From Candidatus Gastranaerophilales bacterium (lineage in GTDB: Bacteria > Cyanobacteriota > Vampirovibrionia > Gastranaerophilales > Gastranaerophilaceae), in contig CALUVH010000003.1 in assembly GCA_944324175.1 (NCBI GenBank), forward strand, positions 1 to 64,000: 64,000 bases of DNA. Direction: 5' to 3'. The stretch's first letter is position 1. Each line of letters opens with the position of its first letter. The notes under the pieces were generated by a model. The model did not search any database and was not told where the DNA came from. It saw only the letters and a list, made by a program, of their open reading frames with translations. The position numbers and the translations under genes were made by a program. This document shows positions 7,916-17,157 of this stretch, piece by piece.

Positions 7916-8205
7916 GCCCTCTTGTGAACTTTTGTAAAGAACGGGCAGACCTTGTAATATCAAGCTTTTAGCATAAAGTGCTAAAAATACACTTATTGGG
8001 GTGGTTGAATATTTCTTCTCTCATAATAAATATTGCCGGCATGGGTAATAAGCAAAAAAATATATTATCCTGAATAAAAAATCAGATTCCCCTACCGAGC
8101 AATTGTGAAAATGACACTAATTCCGTTAAATATAATTAAATCTTTTTCATACTTCCAGCTATTCTTAATTCCATCGGGAGCATTTGCTCCCTTTTTTTTC
8201 ATAAA
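7916..8205 (+). ncRNA. Possible small RNA gene, unidentified
   Basis: No gene fits this 290-base stretch, yet it ends in a strong plus-strand terminator with no coding sequence before it. It also holds self-complementary arms: TTTTAGCA/TGCTAAAA at about 7966-7986, and CTTATT...AATAAG enclosing AATATTT...AAATATT at about 7994-8052. It was compared by eye with 6S, SRP, tmRNA and RNase P RNA and matches none of their core motifs. No clear plus-strand promoter was found, so the 5' end is a guess. Confidence 0.3.
8174..8200 (+). terminator. Strong terminator without an upstream plus-strand gene
   Basis: The stem GGGAGCA / TGCTCCC is followed by eight T on the plus strand; on the minus strand there is no T tract. 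Confidence 0.85.
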
Positions 8206-8211
8206 AAGGAT

Positions 8212-8254
8212 TAAAAAATAAAAAGGTGGAAGAATTATTTTCCAACCTTTTTCT
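8212..8254 (-). terminator. Terminator of lysC
   Basis: On the minus strand AAAGGTTGGAA pairs with TTCCACCTTT (one bulge) and TTTTTATTTTTT follows. It lies 26 bases after the lysC stop. Confidence 0.8.
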
Positions 8255-8279
8255 GTGTATATTTATTAGTTTGAACAAC

Positions 8280-9545
8280 CTAAACGTTAGGCAAATCACC
8301 TTTAACTACAGCAACTTCATCGCTTTCTAATTCAAAGACTTTATGAAGTGCTTTTACAGCTTTTGGTGCGTTTTCTTTGTCGACAAGACAACTTATTTTA
8401 ATTTCACTTGTTGAAATCATTCGAATGTTTATTCCTTGTTCAGCCAAGGTTTCAAACATTGTAGAAGCAATACCAGGTCTGTCAATCATGCCTGCACCGA
8501 CTATTGATACTTTTGCTATGTTTTCATCTACCGTTATTTCACCACAGTTTAGCTCAGACTTCATTTTTTCAAGAGTTTCCATTGTTTTGTTAAGGTCTGA
8601 TTTGTCGACTGTAAATGCAATGTCATTAGTGTTAGACACTTTTCTTGCGTATGATTGAATAATCATGTCTACTGAAATATTCTCTTTTGCTAATTTCCCA
8701 AAGATAGAAGCGGCAGAACCTGGTCTGTCAGGAACATCACATACAACAATTCTTGCCTGTGATAAGTCAGCTGCTACGCCTGCTACAGGTTTGTAAATTT
8801 CCATTTTATCAACTCCTAATATTAAAGTACCTAAATTGTCAAGTTTAAAACTGCTTCGTACGCGAAGCGGAACATTAAATTGTTTAGCTGTTTCAACGCT
8901 TCTCGGGTGAAGGACATTTGCACCTGCCTGAGCAAGTTCCAGCATTTCCTCATATGAAATTTCATTTAATCTTGAAGCGTTCGGCACGACTCGAGGATCT
9001 GTTGTATACACACCTTCTACATCGGTATAGATGTCACAGCGTTCTGCATTCAAAGCCGCAGCCAATGCAACAGCTGATGTGTCTGATCCACCGCGTCCGA
9101 GAGTTGTGATTTCTCCATCTTCTGTTACACCTTGGAATCCTGCTACGACTATTATTTTACCTTCGTTTAAATTCTTTCTTAATTTTTCTGTTTTAATGTC
9201 AACAATTCTAGCTTTTGAGTGAACATTTTCTGTCATAATGCCAACTTGCATAGCATTGAAACTCACAGCTTCATAGCCTGCCGATTGAATAGCTATAGCT
9301 AAAAGAGCAATAGACACCCCTTCTCCTGTTGAAAGCAGCATGTCCATTTCTCTTCCTGATGGATTAGGGTTTAAGTCGTGTGCCATTTTTACGAGATAAT
9401 CCGTTGTATGTCCCATAGCAGAAACAACAACTACTACATCATTTCCGTTTTCTTTTTCTCTTATTACAGTCTTTGCAACATTCTTAATTTTTTCTGTATC
9501 AGCTACGGACGTTCCGCCGAACTTTTGTACTATTATCTTTCTCAA
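8280..9545 (-). CDS. lysC: Aspartate kinase
   Basis: The 421-residue protein has KFGGTSVAD at the N-terminus, LLSTGEGVS, the catalytic GRGGSDTSAVALAAAL, and two C-terminal ACT domains (around residues 265-335 and 345-410) that normally bind lysine or threonine. It makes aspartyl phosphate for lysine, threonine and methionine synthesis; dapB at 60405 acts later in the same pathway. It follows the TPR gene by four bases, so the two form an operon. Confidence 0.95.
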   Translation of the reverse strand: MRKIIVQKFGGTSVADTEKIKNVAKTVIREKENGNDVVVVVSAMGHTTDYLVKMAHDLNPNPSGREMDMLLSTGEGVSIALLAIAIQSAGYEAVSFNAMQVGIMTENVHSKARIVDIKTEKLRKNLNEGKIIVVAGFQGVTEDGEITTLGRGGSDTSAVALAAALNAERCDIYTDVEGVYTTDPRVVPNASRLNEISYEEMLELAQAGANVLHPRSVETAKQFNVPLRVRSSFKLDNLGTLILGVDKMEIYKPVAGVAADLSQARIVVCDVPDRPGSAASIFGKLAKENISVDMIIQSYARKVSNTNDIAFTVDKSDLNKTMETLEKMKSELNCGEITVDENIAKVSIVGAGMIDRPGIASTMFETLAEQGINIRMISTSEIKISCLVDKENAPKAVKALHKVFELESDEVAVVKGDLPNV

Positions 9546-9549
9546 TTTT

Positions 9550-11034
9550 CTACCGGTCCTGTATATTTTTTAAAAGTTCTGTTAATTCATTTTTTTCTTC
9601 GGGGTATTCAAAATGTCCCAAATTTTCTGCTTTTTCAGCGAAGCCTAAAGCTTCTTTTATATTATATTCACAAACATTATCTTTTACAAGTTTGTAACAA
9701 GAATAAAATAACAAATTTAATATTTCTAAATTATTTTCATCGAGTTTGTGGGCTTTCCTTAACTTTCTTTGAGCGTCGGCAAAGTTATTTTGAGCGAAAA
9801 GGTACTTTGCATATTCTTTGTAAGCTCTAAAGTATTTAGGATTTTTGTCAATTGTAGAATTGTAAAAATCCTTTACCTTGGTATCATTTTTTTGTTTTTG
9901 GAAACATTGTGCAAGGTAGAAGTCAATTAAGGCAAAATCTCTTTTTTCTTCAGATAGTTCGCGCAATTTTGAAATTGCGTCATCTATGTTGTCGGATAAG
10001 TATATTAAAAGTGCTTTTGTTAGTCTTGAAGCGAAATGTTCGGGGAATTGTTCAGTCAAATTTTGAGCTGTATCATAATCACCGGTCATAAAATTACACA
10101 ATGCAAGATTTGCAATTACGTCAGGTTCATCCTGTTTTAATTCCTGTGCTTTAATAAGTTTTTGTTTAGCATCTTCAAAGCAGTCAAAGGTTTCAAGTGC
10201 AAGCGCCCATTCAAGATATAGTGGTAGAGATGATAGCTCTTTTTGTTCAGCTTGTTTGAATGTCTTTATTGTGTTTTCAAAATCCCAGTTAATAGTGTAG
10301 GTATTTGCGATTAGGATGTAACTTGGAAGCATGCTCGGGTTGTATTCAAGTGATTTTTTTGCATAAAAAAGAGCATTCTCGTAATCTTGCTTTATGAATT
10401 TTAAATGTGCGTATTCGTAAGTATTCGATTCATTTGGGCTTACATTTGCTAAAAATGCGAGTCTTGTTTCTGCCTTATCGAGTTCATTTAGCCTCATATC
10501 CATAACTGCTGCTAAAAAGATGGTTGAAAAGTTATAACGATTAATTCTGGCTGCTTCGATAAATTTTTCTCGGGCTTCAGCATATCGATGCTGTTTCATA
10601 AGTGCCATGCCCCATCCTGTATGGGTATCGGTATTACTTGCATTTATTTTGTTTGAATTTTCAAATGACTTTTCTGCTTCAACAAACTTATTTACAGCAA
10701 TTAATGCAAATCCGAGTTTTTGCCAGATGTTTTTGTCATTAGGGTTTAGTTCAGCAGAATCTTGGTAGTACTCAACGGCTTTTTCAGGATTCCCAAGCTT
10801 TTCTTCGACCATGCCTTGATACTTTAGCACTCGAGCATCCTTTTGAGGTAGTTCCATTGCTTTATCCAAAATTAATTTGGCCTCAAGATAATTTCCTGCC
10901 TCAAACATTTTTTTAGCTCTGTTTACAAAAGCAACTGCCGGTAGTGATTGAATTACCGTTTCTTTTTTGTAATTTTCGATTTTATGGTTTAAGTTTTTAA
11001 TCTTTTCTAAAACATTGTCTAACCAATTTGTCAT
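9550..11034 (-). CDS. TPR-repeat protein
   Basis: The protein is 494 residues from the ATG at 11034; a TTG 21 bases upstream is possible. It contains roughly a dozen 34-residue tetratricopeptide repeats, for example AVEYYQDSAELNPNDKNIW and KAETRLAFLANVSPNESN. There is no signal peptide or membrane segment. It is likely a cytosolic scaffold with unknown partners. It is co-transcribed with lysC, which is probably incidental, and diverges from the histidine kinase gene at 11122. Confidence 0.75.
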   Translation of the reverse strand: MTNWLDNVLEKIKNLNHKIENYKKETVIQSLPAVAFVNRAKKMFEAGNYLEAKLILDKAMELPQKDARVLKYQGMVEEKLGNPEKAVEYYQDSAELNPNDKNIWQKLGFALIAVNKFVEAEKSFENSNKINASNTDTHTGWGMALMKQHRYAEAREKFIEAARINRYNFSTIFLAAVMDMRLNELDKAETRLAFLANVSPNESNTYEYAHLKFIKQDYENALFYAKKSLEYNPSMLPSYILIANTYTINWDFENTIKTFKQAEQKELSSLPLYLEWALALETFDCFEDAKQKLIKAQELKQDEPDVIANLALCNFMTGDYDTAQNLTEQFPEHFASRLTKALLIYLSDNIDDAISKLRELSEEKRDFALIDFYLAQCFQKQKNDTKVKDFYNSTIDKNPKYFRAYKEYAKYLFAQNNFADAQRKLRKAHKLDENNLEILNLLFYSCYKLVKDNVCEYNIKEALGFAEKAENLGHFEYPEEKNELTELLKNIQDR

Positions 11035-11121
11035 GTCTATATACAAAATTTCCAATATCTGTTATAATTTCAGTATAACATAAATTGGTAATAAGTATAA
11101 AAAGGTTAAGATAAGTTAAAT

Positions 11122-12390
11122 ATGGCTTGGTATCTATTAAATTTTGCAATACTGGCGGCATTGATTTTATTGTTCATAATTACAAGACAGACAAATAGGC
11201 GTTGGTCAAAGATAAATGATTATTTGGGAATAGTTACAAATACTGTTAATTCAGTAAGATATGGTAATTTATCCACAAAAATTGAGGAGATAAGTCATCC
11301 TACCTATCAAAATGTTACAGATAGTATAAACAGAATGGTAGATACACTTAACGACCGTGAAAAAATGATAATAGAGTATCAAACAGAGTTGATGCGACAA
11401 AACAAGCTTTTGGAAAGTGTAATTAATTCACTTTCAGATGGAATATTAATAGTTAATGAAAAAGGAAACATTTTACGTGCAACCCCGAAAATTTCCACTT
11501 GGTTTGGTGTGAAAGGAAGCGAGCTGGTTGGAAAAAGTATTTATGACTATGTACAAACTCCTGAAAATATCAGTATCGAGAAAATAAGTAATCAGGACGT
11601 GTTTATTAAACATTCCCCAGCAAATAATTTTTCGATGAGCTCAATAAAACTGTCACTAGATGAGAAAAAACGCTATGTCCTTTTGATTACGGATGTAACT
11701 AATGAGCGGGAGTTAGAAAAATTAAAGGAGGATTTTGTCGCTACATTAACTCATGATTTGAAGGTTCCGATAGTTGCAGAAACTAATATGTTGAATTTCT
11801 TTTTAGATGAAAAATTTGGTGCAATAAATGACAAGCAAAAGTTTGCATTGCTGAATATGAAAAATTCTAATAAGGAACTTGTTGATTTGGTGCAAATTTT
11901 ATTGGAAACTTATAAAGTAAAAGAGCAGGGAATACCGCTTTATAAAGAAAATATTTTGCTTAACGGTTTTTTGCGTGATGTAATTGATGAAATGCAACCT
12001 ATCGCTTTGAATGCCGGATTGAAAATTAATTTTGAGCCACAGCGTGATATCAAAGTCTATGCAGATTCATTGCAGCTTGTTAGAGTAGTAAAGAATTTGA
12101 TTTCCAACGCAATATCTCATAGTAATACCTCTGAAAATATTGATATAAAAACAGGAGAGTTGCCTGGGTTTGTAACAATTTCGGTTATTGATTACGGTCA
12201 AGGTATTCCGAAAGAGGAATTAAAACTTATTTTTAATAAATACTACTCAGCAGCCAAAAAGTTCAGAAAAATAGGTACAGGTCTAGGACTTTATCTTTCT
12301 CAGCAAATAGTACAATCTCATGGCGGTGAAATTATTGTGGATAGTGAAGAAAACATCCGTACCGAATTTTGTGTAAAGTTACCGATATAA
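11122..12390 (+). CDS. Membrane sensor histidine kinase with PAS domain
   Basis: The 422-residue protein has one N-terminal membrane helix (LLNFAILAALILLFII), a HAMP-like linker, a PAS domain near 95-190 (DGILIVNEKGNILRATPKIS), an H-box (ATLTHDLKVPI) with the phospho-accepting His, and HATPase motifs (NLISNAISH, DYGQGIP, GTGLGLYLS). There is almost no extracellular part, so it probably senses a cytosolic or membrane signal. No response regulator is adjacent; the orphan regulator at 23946 is a possible partner, but nothing here proves it. Confidence 0.9.
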   Translation: MAWYLLNFAILAALILLFIITRQTNRRWSKINDYLGIVTNTVNSVRYGNLSTKIEEISHPTYQNVTDSINRMVDTLNDREKMIIEYQTELMRQNKLLESVINSLSDGILIVNEKGNILRATPKISTWFGVKGSELVGKSIYDYVQTPENISIEKISNQDVFIKHSPANNFSMSSIKLSLDEKKRYVLLITDVTNERELEKLKEDFVATLTHDLKVPIVAETNMLNFFLDEKFGAINDKQKFALLNMKNSNKELVDLVQILLETYKVKEQGIPLYKENILLNGFLRDVIDEMQPIALNAGLKINFEPQRDIKVYADSLQLVRVVKNLISNAISHSNTSENIDIKTGELPGFVTISVIDYGQGIPKEELKLIFNKYYSAAKKFRKIGTGLGLYLSQQIVQSHGGEIIVDSEENIRTEFCVKLPI

Positions 12391-12511
12391 TGACCTTGTG
12401 CAAACTTTTTTGAGGGGTATTGAAAATTTTCAAAATAAAGTTTGAGGGGGTGTATTTTTTATGTTATTATACTGCATGTAAATTGTGGTAGAAAACATAA
12501 AGGAAAAGAAA

Positions 12512-14194
12512 ATGAAAAAACTTTCACCGTTGCAAATCGAAAGATTGAAGTATCAGCCTAAACTACCTTCAAGTTTAGCAAAAGGTATCAATTGTTTAGA
12601 ATTAGTTGAAGGCGAAGCTACTCAGTCAGTCAGAGATCAGGAGCAAATAAAGGCTTTGTTTAAAAATACATATGGAAAGCCGGTTGTGACATTCAATTCA
12701 ACTTCTTCAAATAAAGTGTCAGAATTAAGAAATGTCGGTGTAATTTTATCAGGTGGTCAAGCTCCTGGTGGACACAATGTAATTGCAGGATTGTATGATG
12801 CTTTGAAACAAGCAAATTCAGCAAATAAATTGTATGGATTTTTAGGTGGTCCATCAGGTATTATTGATGGTAAATATGTTGAATTTACTGATGAATTTAT
12901 TGATGCATACAGAAATACAGGCGGATTTGATATTATCGGATCAGGCAGAACCAAGCTTGAAACAGAAGAGCAATTTCAAAAAGCACTTGCTGTGTGCAAA
13001 AGCTTAAATATTTCTGCTGTTGTCATAATTGGTGGTGATGACTCAAACACAAACGCAGCGCTTTTGGCTGAATGGTTTGTGAAAAATAATGCTGGTATTC
13101 AAGTTATCGGTTGTCCTAAGACAATTGATGGCGATTTGAAAAATGAACAAATTGAAATTTCATTTGGATTTGATACTGCGACAAAAACTTACGCTGAATT
13201 GATCGGAAACATCCAACGTGATGCAAACTCAGCTAAGAAATATTGGCACTTTATCAAGATTATGGGAAGAAGTGCATCTCACGTTGCATTGGAAGCTGCT
13301 TTACAAACTCAACCTAATATCACATTAATTTCTGAAGAAGTTGAAGAAAAGAAAATGTCTTTAGAAAGTATCATCAATTACATGACAGATATCATTGTAA
13401 AAAGGGCTGATATGGGCAAAAACTTTGGTATTGCAATTATCCCTGAAGGCTTGATTGAGTTCATTCCTGAAATGAAATCTATGATAGCAAACTTAAATGA
13501 TATCATGGCTACTTTGGAAAATGATCCTGATTTTGTAAATGCGACAACAATCAGAGAAAAATTTGACATAGTTGAAAACAGATTAGAAGCTGCAAATGCA
13601 AAGGTATATAATTCTTTACCTGCTTTGATTAAGGAACAATTATTGGCAGACCGTGACCCTCATGGTAATGTTCAAGTATCAAAAATTGAGACTGAAAAAT
13701 TATTAATTGAAATGATTTCTACAAGACTTGATGAATTAAAATCACAAGGGGATTACATAGGCAAATTCTCTGCTCAGTCTCATTTCTTTGGTTATGAAGG
13801 TCGTTGTGCGTTCCCTTCTAATTTTGATGCTGATTATTGTTATTCTCTAGGATTTAATGCTTTTGCATTGATTAATTTTGGACTTACAGGTTACTTATCA
13901 TCAGTAAGAAATTTGACAAAACCTGCTAGTGAATGGCTTGCAGGTGGAATTCCGCTTACCATGATGATGAATATGGAAAAACGCCATGGTGAATTTAAGC
14001 CTGTTATTCAAAAGGCGCTTGTAAAATTAGACGGTCCGGTGTTCAAAGCGCTGGAAGAATGCAGAGCAGACTGGGCGCTTAACGACAGATACTTATTCCC
14101 AGGAGCTGTTCAATATTTTGGACCTTGCGAAGTTTGTGATATTACAACTTGTACATTACAACTTGAAAGAGCTAAAGAATTAGCAAGTGTCTAA
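12512..14194 (+). CDS. pfp: Diphosphate-fructose-6-phosphate 1-phosphotransferase (PPi-PFK, long form)
   Basis: The ATG at 12512 follows AAAGGA. The 560-residue length matches the long, plant-beta-like PFP group. GGDDSNTNA and PKTIDGDLK are the residues that mark pyrophosphate rather than ATP use; [11 protein letters not shown] and SEEVEEK complete the sugar-phosphate site. It interconverts fructose 6-phosphate and fructose 1,6-bisphosphate reversibly, saving ATP in a fermenting cell. It has a single-gene context with a strong terminator. Confidence 0.93.
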   Translation: MKKLSPLQIERLKYQPKLPSSLAKGINCLELVEGEATQSVRDQEQIKALFKNTYGKPVVTFNSTSSNKVSELRNVGVILSGGQAPGGHNVIAGLYDALKQANSANKLYGFLGGPSGIIDGKYVEFTDEFIDAYRNTGGFDIIGSGRTKLETEEQFQKALAVCKSLNISAVVIIGGDDSNTNAALLAEWFVKNNAGIQVIGCPKTIDGDLKNEQIEISFGFDTATKTYAELIGNIQRDANSAKKYWHFIKIMGRSASHVALEAALQTQPNITLISEEVEEKKMSLESIINYMTDIIVKRADMGKNFGIAIIPEGLIEFIPEMKSMIANLNDIMATLENDPDFVNATTIREKFDIVENRLEAANAKVYNSLPALIKEQLLADRDPHGNVQVSKIETEKLLIEMISTRLDELKSQGDYIGKFSAQSHFFGYEGRCAFPSNFDADYCYSLGFNAFALINFGLTGYLSSVRNLTKPASEWLAGGIPLTMMMNMEKRHGEFKPVIQKALVKLDGPVFKALEECRADWALNDRYLFPGAVQYFGPCEVCDITTCTLQLERAKELASV

Positions 14195-14210
14195 GGTATA
14201 AAACATTTTG

Positions 14211-14275
14211 AAAAAGATAGAATGCGCATAATGTAAAGTGTCAAACCTAACTATTATGTAAGTTCTATCTTTTTT
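14211..14275 (+). terminator. Terminator of pfp
   Basis: AAAAAGATAGAA pairs with TTCTATCTTTTT, with an inner CATAAT/ATTATG stem, and ends in a T run. Confidence 0.75.
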
Positions 14276-14277
14276 CA

Positions 14278-14306
14278 TTGACAAAAATCTAGTCATAAAT
14301 TATAAT
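14278..14306 (+). promoter_or_regulatory. Consensus promoter of the min operon
   Basis: TTGACA (14278-14283), 17 bases, TATAAT (14301-14306). Both hexamers are perfect. The predicted leader before minC is about 220 bases long. Confidence 0.9.
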
Positions 14307-14312
14307 TTCTAT

Positions 14313-14531
14313 TACAGGGGTGGTTTTTTATTTATTGTGAGTAAGTGAATACCATCCTCCTCCTTTCTTGTTTTTCACCAGTGTGTGGGATTGGCGCACA
14401 CTGGTATTCTTTTGAGTGTAGTATTAGAGTGAAAAGATATTTCAGAAATTCACAATTCGAAATAATCGGTTGATGTTTGATGTTATTTAATGTATCTTCA
14501 TGAGTAATTAGTATTTTAGGGAAGGTATCTG
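14313..14531 (+). promoter_or_regulatory. Long minC leader with hairpin and anti-SD-like motif
   Basis: The leader holds a 9-bp stem ACCAGTGTG / CACACTGGT (14377-14405) followed by a weak T tract (ATTCTTTT), and upstream of it CCTCCTCCTTTCTTG (14357-14371), which contains the CCTCCTTTCT sequence typical of the 3' end of 16S rRNA. It could be an attenuator, a sequestering element or a short RNA. Nothing coding is seen. Confidence 0.45.
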
Positions 14532-15650
14532 ATGGAACAGGGATATATAGAAAATGGTTTTATCGTTGATGTAAGCAACGCTAAAAAGACTTCAGAGATT
14601 ATTTATCAGTTGAGTACAATATTAGATTTACCAGATGCTCATTGCAAAAAAGTTTGTTTGAAGTTAGGAGATATAGAGCTTTCAGCCTCTGAGCTATTGA
14701 GCATTAAAGCACTAGTTGAATCAATGAATTCAGAAATAGAGTTTGTGACAACACTTTCTCCGGCGACAGTTGATGCTGCTATGGAGATAGGGCTAAAAGT
14801 TTCAGAGTTAGAAAATAAAGTTCAAGCTCCTGATTTTAACCAAGGCGAGGAAGCTGCTCAGGAAACAAATAAGGAGTTAGAAAAAGCACTTGATAAAATT
14901 TTCGGGGATAGTGGACTTGATGAGCCTACGTTTCAGGCAGAAAAAGAGATGAAAAAGTTGAAAGCAGAAACGTCAGACTCAGTTCCTGTGTTGACAGAAT
15001 TTAAAAACGAATCAGAACTTGTAGATGAAGTTATTGACAATATTCAAGTTGTGCAACAGGAGCAGGAAGAACCTGAGATTGCCGAACCAAAGGCTGAGAT
15101 TGCACCTGAATTTAGTGAACATATTCAAACAGCTCAAGTTGAGCAGGAAGAAGAGGAGCAGTTAGAGGAAGAGTTTGCAGAATTAGAAGACTTTAACAAG
15201 CAATTAGAGCAAATTAATAAAGAAGTTGCAAATGCTTATGATTCTGATAGTGAGGATGACTTTTTACAGATACAAAAGAGTTTGCGCGAGACAGAAAAGT
15301 TGCCTACATTATATATTCAAAGGACTTTACGATCAGGACAGAGTATAACAGCTGAGGGTAATATTGTTGTCATAGGTGATGTCAATCCGGGATCTGAAAT
15401 AAAAGCGAAAGGAGACATAACCGTATGGGGAATTTTAGGCGGAATTGCGCATGCTGGATCTGATGGAAATAAATATGCAAGAATTCGCGCTTTGAAAATG
15501 CATGCGATACAACTTCGTATAGCTGATGTTTTTGCTCGTAGACCTGATAGTATAAATATACCTTACATTCAAAAGTCATCGACTTTTGAACCTGAAGAGG
15601 CACGAGTAAAACATAAACAAATAATTATAAGTAAAATGTATGAAAACTAA
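14532..15650 (+). CDS. minC: Septum site-determining protein MinC with long acidic linker
   Basis: The C-terminal 100 residues are a clear MinC beta-helix domain (TLRSGQSITAEGNIVVIGD...GDITVWGILGGIAHAG), which binds MinD and polymerises. The N-terminal 110 residues fit the FtsZ-inhibiting domain loosely. Between them lies an unusually long, Glu/Gln-rich linker (about residues 115-250), making the protein 372 residues against about 230 usually. It is first in minCDE, nine bases before minD. Confidence 0.9.
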   Translation: MEQGYIENGFIVDVSNAKKTSEIIYQLSTILDLPDAHCKKVCLKLGDIELSASELLSIKALVESMNSEIEFVTTLSPATVDAAMEIGLKVSELENKVQAPDFNQGEEAAQETNKELEKALDKIFGDSGLDEPTFQAEKEMKKLKAETSDSVPVLTEFKNESELVDEVIDNIQVVQQEQEEPEIAEPKAEIAPEFSEHIQTAQVEQEEEEQLEEEFAELEDFNKQLEQINKEVANAYDSDSEDDFLQIQKSLRETEKLPTLYIQRTLRSGQSITAEGNIVVIGDVNPGSEIKAKGDITVWGILGGIAHAGSDGNKYARIRALKMHAIQLRIADVFARRPDSINIPYIQKSSTFEPEEARVKHKQIIISKMYEN

Positions 15651-15659
15651 GGAGAAATA

Positions 15660-16475
15660 ATGGACGGTCGTGTAATAGTAATTACATCAGGTAAAGGCGG
15701 TGTAGGTAAAACTACCACCAACGCTAACATTGGTACTGCCCTTGCAAAAGAAGGTAAAAAGGTTGTTATGATAGATACAGACCTTGGATTGAGAAACCTT
15801 GATTTGCTATTGGGACTTGAAAACAGAATTGTATATACAATAGTTGATGTTGTAGAAGAGCGTTGTAAGCTTAAGCAGGCACTGGTAAAAGATAAGAAAA
15901 ATCCTAACCTTTGTCTTTTGGCAGCAGCGCAGACTCGCGATAAAACCGCTGTCACAGAAGAGCAGTTGAAAGATATTTGTGAACAGTTGAAAAAAGATTT
16001 TGATTTTATTTTAGTTGATTGTCCAGCAGGAATTGAGCAAGGCTTTCAAAACGCAGTTGCAGGTGCAAGCGAAGCGATTGTTGTAACAACACCTGAAATG
16101 TCAGCAGTGCGTGATGCCGATAGAATTATTGGACTTCTTGAAGCTAAAGAAGAAATTAAATCATACAAACTGCTGTTGAATAGAGTGCGCCCTAATTTAA
16201 TAAAATCAAATGATATGATGAGCGTAGATGACGTTGTTGAAATACTCTCAGCTGAATTAATCGGTATAATTCCTGAAGATACAGGAATTATCACATCAAC
16301 AAATAAAGGTGAGCCTATCGTAAACGATGAAAAGTCTCTCGCAGGTAAGGCTTATAAAAATGTAGCAAGAAGAATTATAGGCGATGATGTGCCTTTCCTT
16401 AACTTGGAAGAAGATACAAGCTTTGTTGGAAAAATGAAAAAGTTTTTTTCAGGTCTAATGGGTAAGGAGAAATAA
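15660..16475 (+). CDS. minD: Septum site-determining ATPase MinD
   Basis: The 271-residue protein has the deviant Walker A GKGGVGKTTTNANIG, DTDLGLRNLDLLLGLENR, and DCPAGIEQGFQNA. It ends in a basic amphipathic membrane-targeting helix (VGKMKKFFSGLMGKEK). It binds membrane as an ATP dimer, recruits MinC and is released by MinE. One base separates it from minE. Confidence 0.97.
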   Translation: MDGRVIVITSGKGGVGKTTTNANIGTALAKEGKKVVMIDTDLGLRNLDLLLGLENRIVYTIVDVVEERCKLKQALVKDKKNPNLCLLAAAQTRDKTAVTEEQLKDICEQLKKDFDFILVDCPAGIEQGFQNAVAGASEAIVVTTPEMSAVRDADRIIGLLEAKEEIKSYKLLLNRVRPNLIKSNDMMSVDDVVEILSAELIGIIPEDTGIITSTNKGEPIVNDEKSLAGKAYKNVARRIIGDDVPFLNLEEDTSFVGKMKKFFSGLMGKEK

Positions 16476-16476
16476 G

Positions 16477-17013
16477 ATGAAAGAAATTTTTACAGGTCTA
16501 TACAATAAAGTAATTGGCTTTTTCAAGCAAACTGAGCCTGAGGCTAACGCAAAAGATATCGCTTGTAACAGATTGCGTGTTGTTTTGATGCAAGATAGAA
16601 CAAATTTAACACCTGAACTGATGGAGCGTATGCGTAAAGAGCTTGTAGAACTGCTTTCAAAATACGTAGAAATGGACAAGGAAGCACTTGAGCTTAACCT
16701 TGAGCAAGACGGTGATCAAATGGCTTTGATGCTATCAATTCCTGTATTGCGTGCTAAAGATGAGGCTGAAATTGAGCAGGCTATAGCTCAAGAAAAAGCA
16801 GAATCAGATGCCGAAACACAAGAAAATGTAGAAGAAAGCGACTCAGTGCAGGACGACGATAAGAACAATAATGCCCATAAATGTGAAGACTATGACGTGG
16901 AATGCGCAGAATGTAATGAGTGCGAAATATCTGACGATGTTGAATGCGAAATAAAGAAAAAGAAAAAAGCAAATAAAAATACCGAAAAAACAGAAAAAGA
17001 AGACCAAGAATAA
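16477..17013 (+). CDS. minE: Cell division topological specificity factor MinE with Cys-rich acidic tail
   Basis: Residues 25-90 match MinE (NRLRVVLMQDRTNLTPELM...SKYVEMDKEALELNL). The protein is 178 residues, about twice the usual length. The extra C-terminal 85 residues are acidic, contain six Cys in a short span (CEDYDVECAECNEC ... VEC), and end in a Lys/Glu stretch. Metal binding by the Cys cluster is possible but unproven. It is last in minCDE; the terminator at 17057 also begins cassette 2. Confidence 0.9.
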   Translation: MKEIFTGLYNKVIGFFKQTEPEANAKDIACNRLRVVLMQDRTNLTPELMERMRKELVELLSKYVEMDKEALELNLEQDGDQMALMLSIPVLRAKDEAEIEQAIAQEKAESDAETQENVEESDSVQDDDKNNNAHKCEDYDVECAECNECEISDDVECEIKKKKKANKNTEKTEKEDQE

Positions 17014-17056
17014 AATAGGTGGTAATTAAACTAAAATTAACATTGTAACGAAATGC

Positions 17057-17089
17057 AAAGCCTTGCTATGTTGAAAAACGAGGCTTTTT
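17057..17089 (+). terminator. Terminator after minE / cassette 2 left boundary
   Basis: AAAGCCT pairs with AGGCTTT followed by TT. The same element lies at the left end of cassettes 3 and 4, each time just after an unrelated gene. Confidence 0.75.
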
Positions 17090-17100
17090 CTCCTGTGGAT

Positions 17101-17151
17101 GAATGAAATTTTCATTCCCCCCTTGCGGAGCTTCAAAAAATACGATATAAT
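17101..17151 (+). promoter_or_regulatory. Cassette 2 promoter with upstream palindrome
   Basis: TTGCGG (17123-17128), 17 bases, TATAAT (17146-17151). A palindrome GAATGAAA-T-TTTCATTC (17101-17117) abuts the -35 box and could be an operator; it is kept in cassette 3 (ATGAAA-T-TTTCAT) and lost in cassette 4, where the promoter itself is kept. Confidence 0.8.
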
Positions 17152-17157
17152 CAGAAT

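Noticed and set aside
7994-8052. 6S RNA or SRP RNA
   Set aside because: The nested stem is far shorter than 6S RNA, and the SRP RNA core motif is absent.
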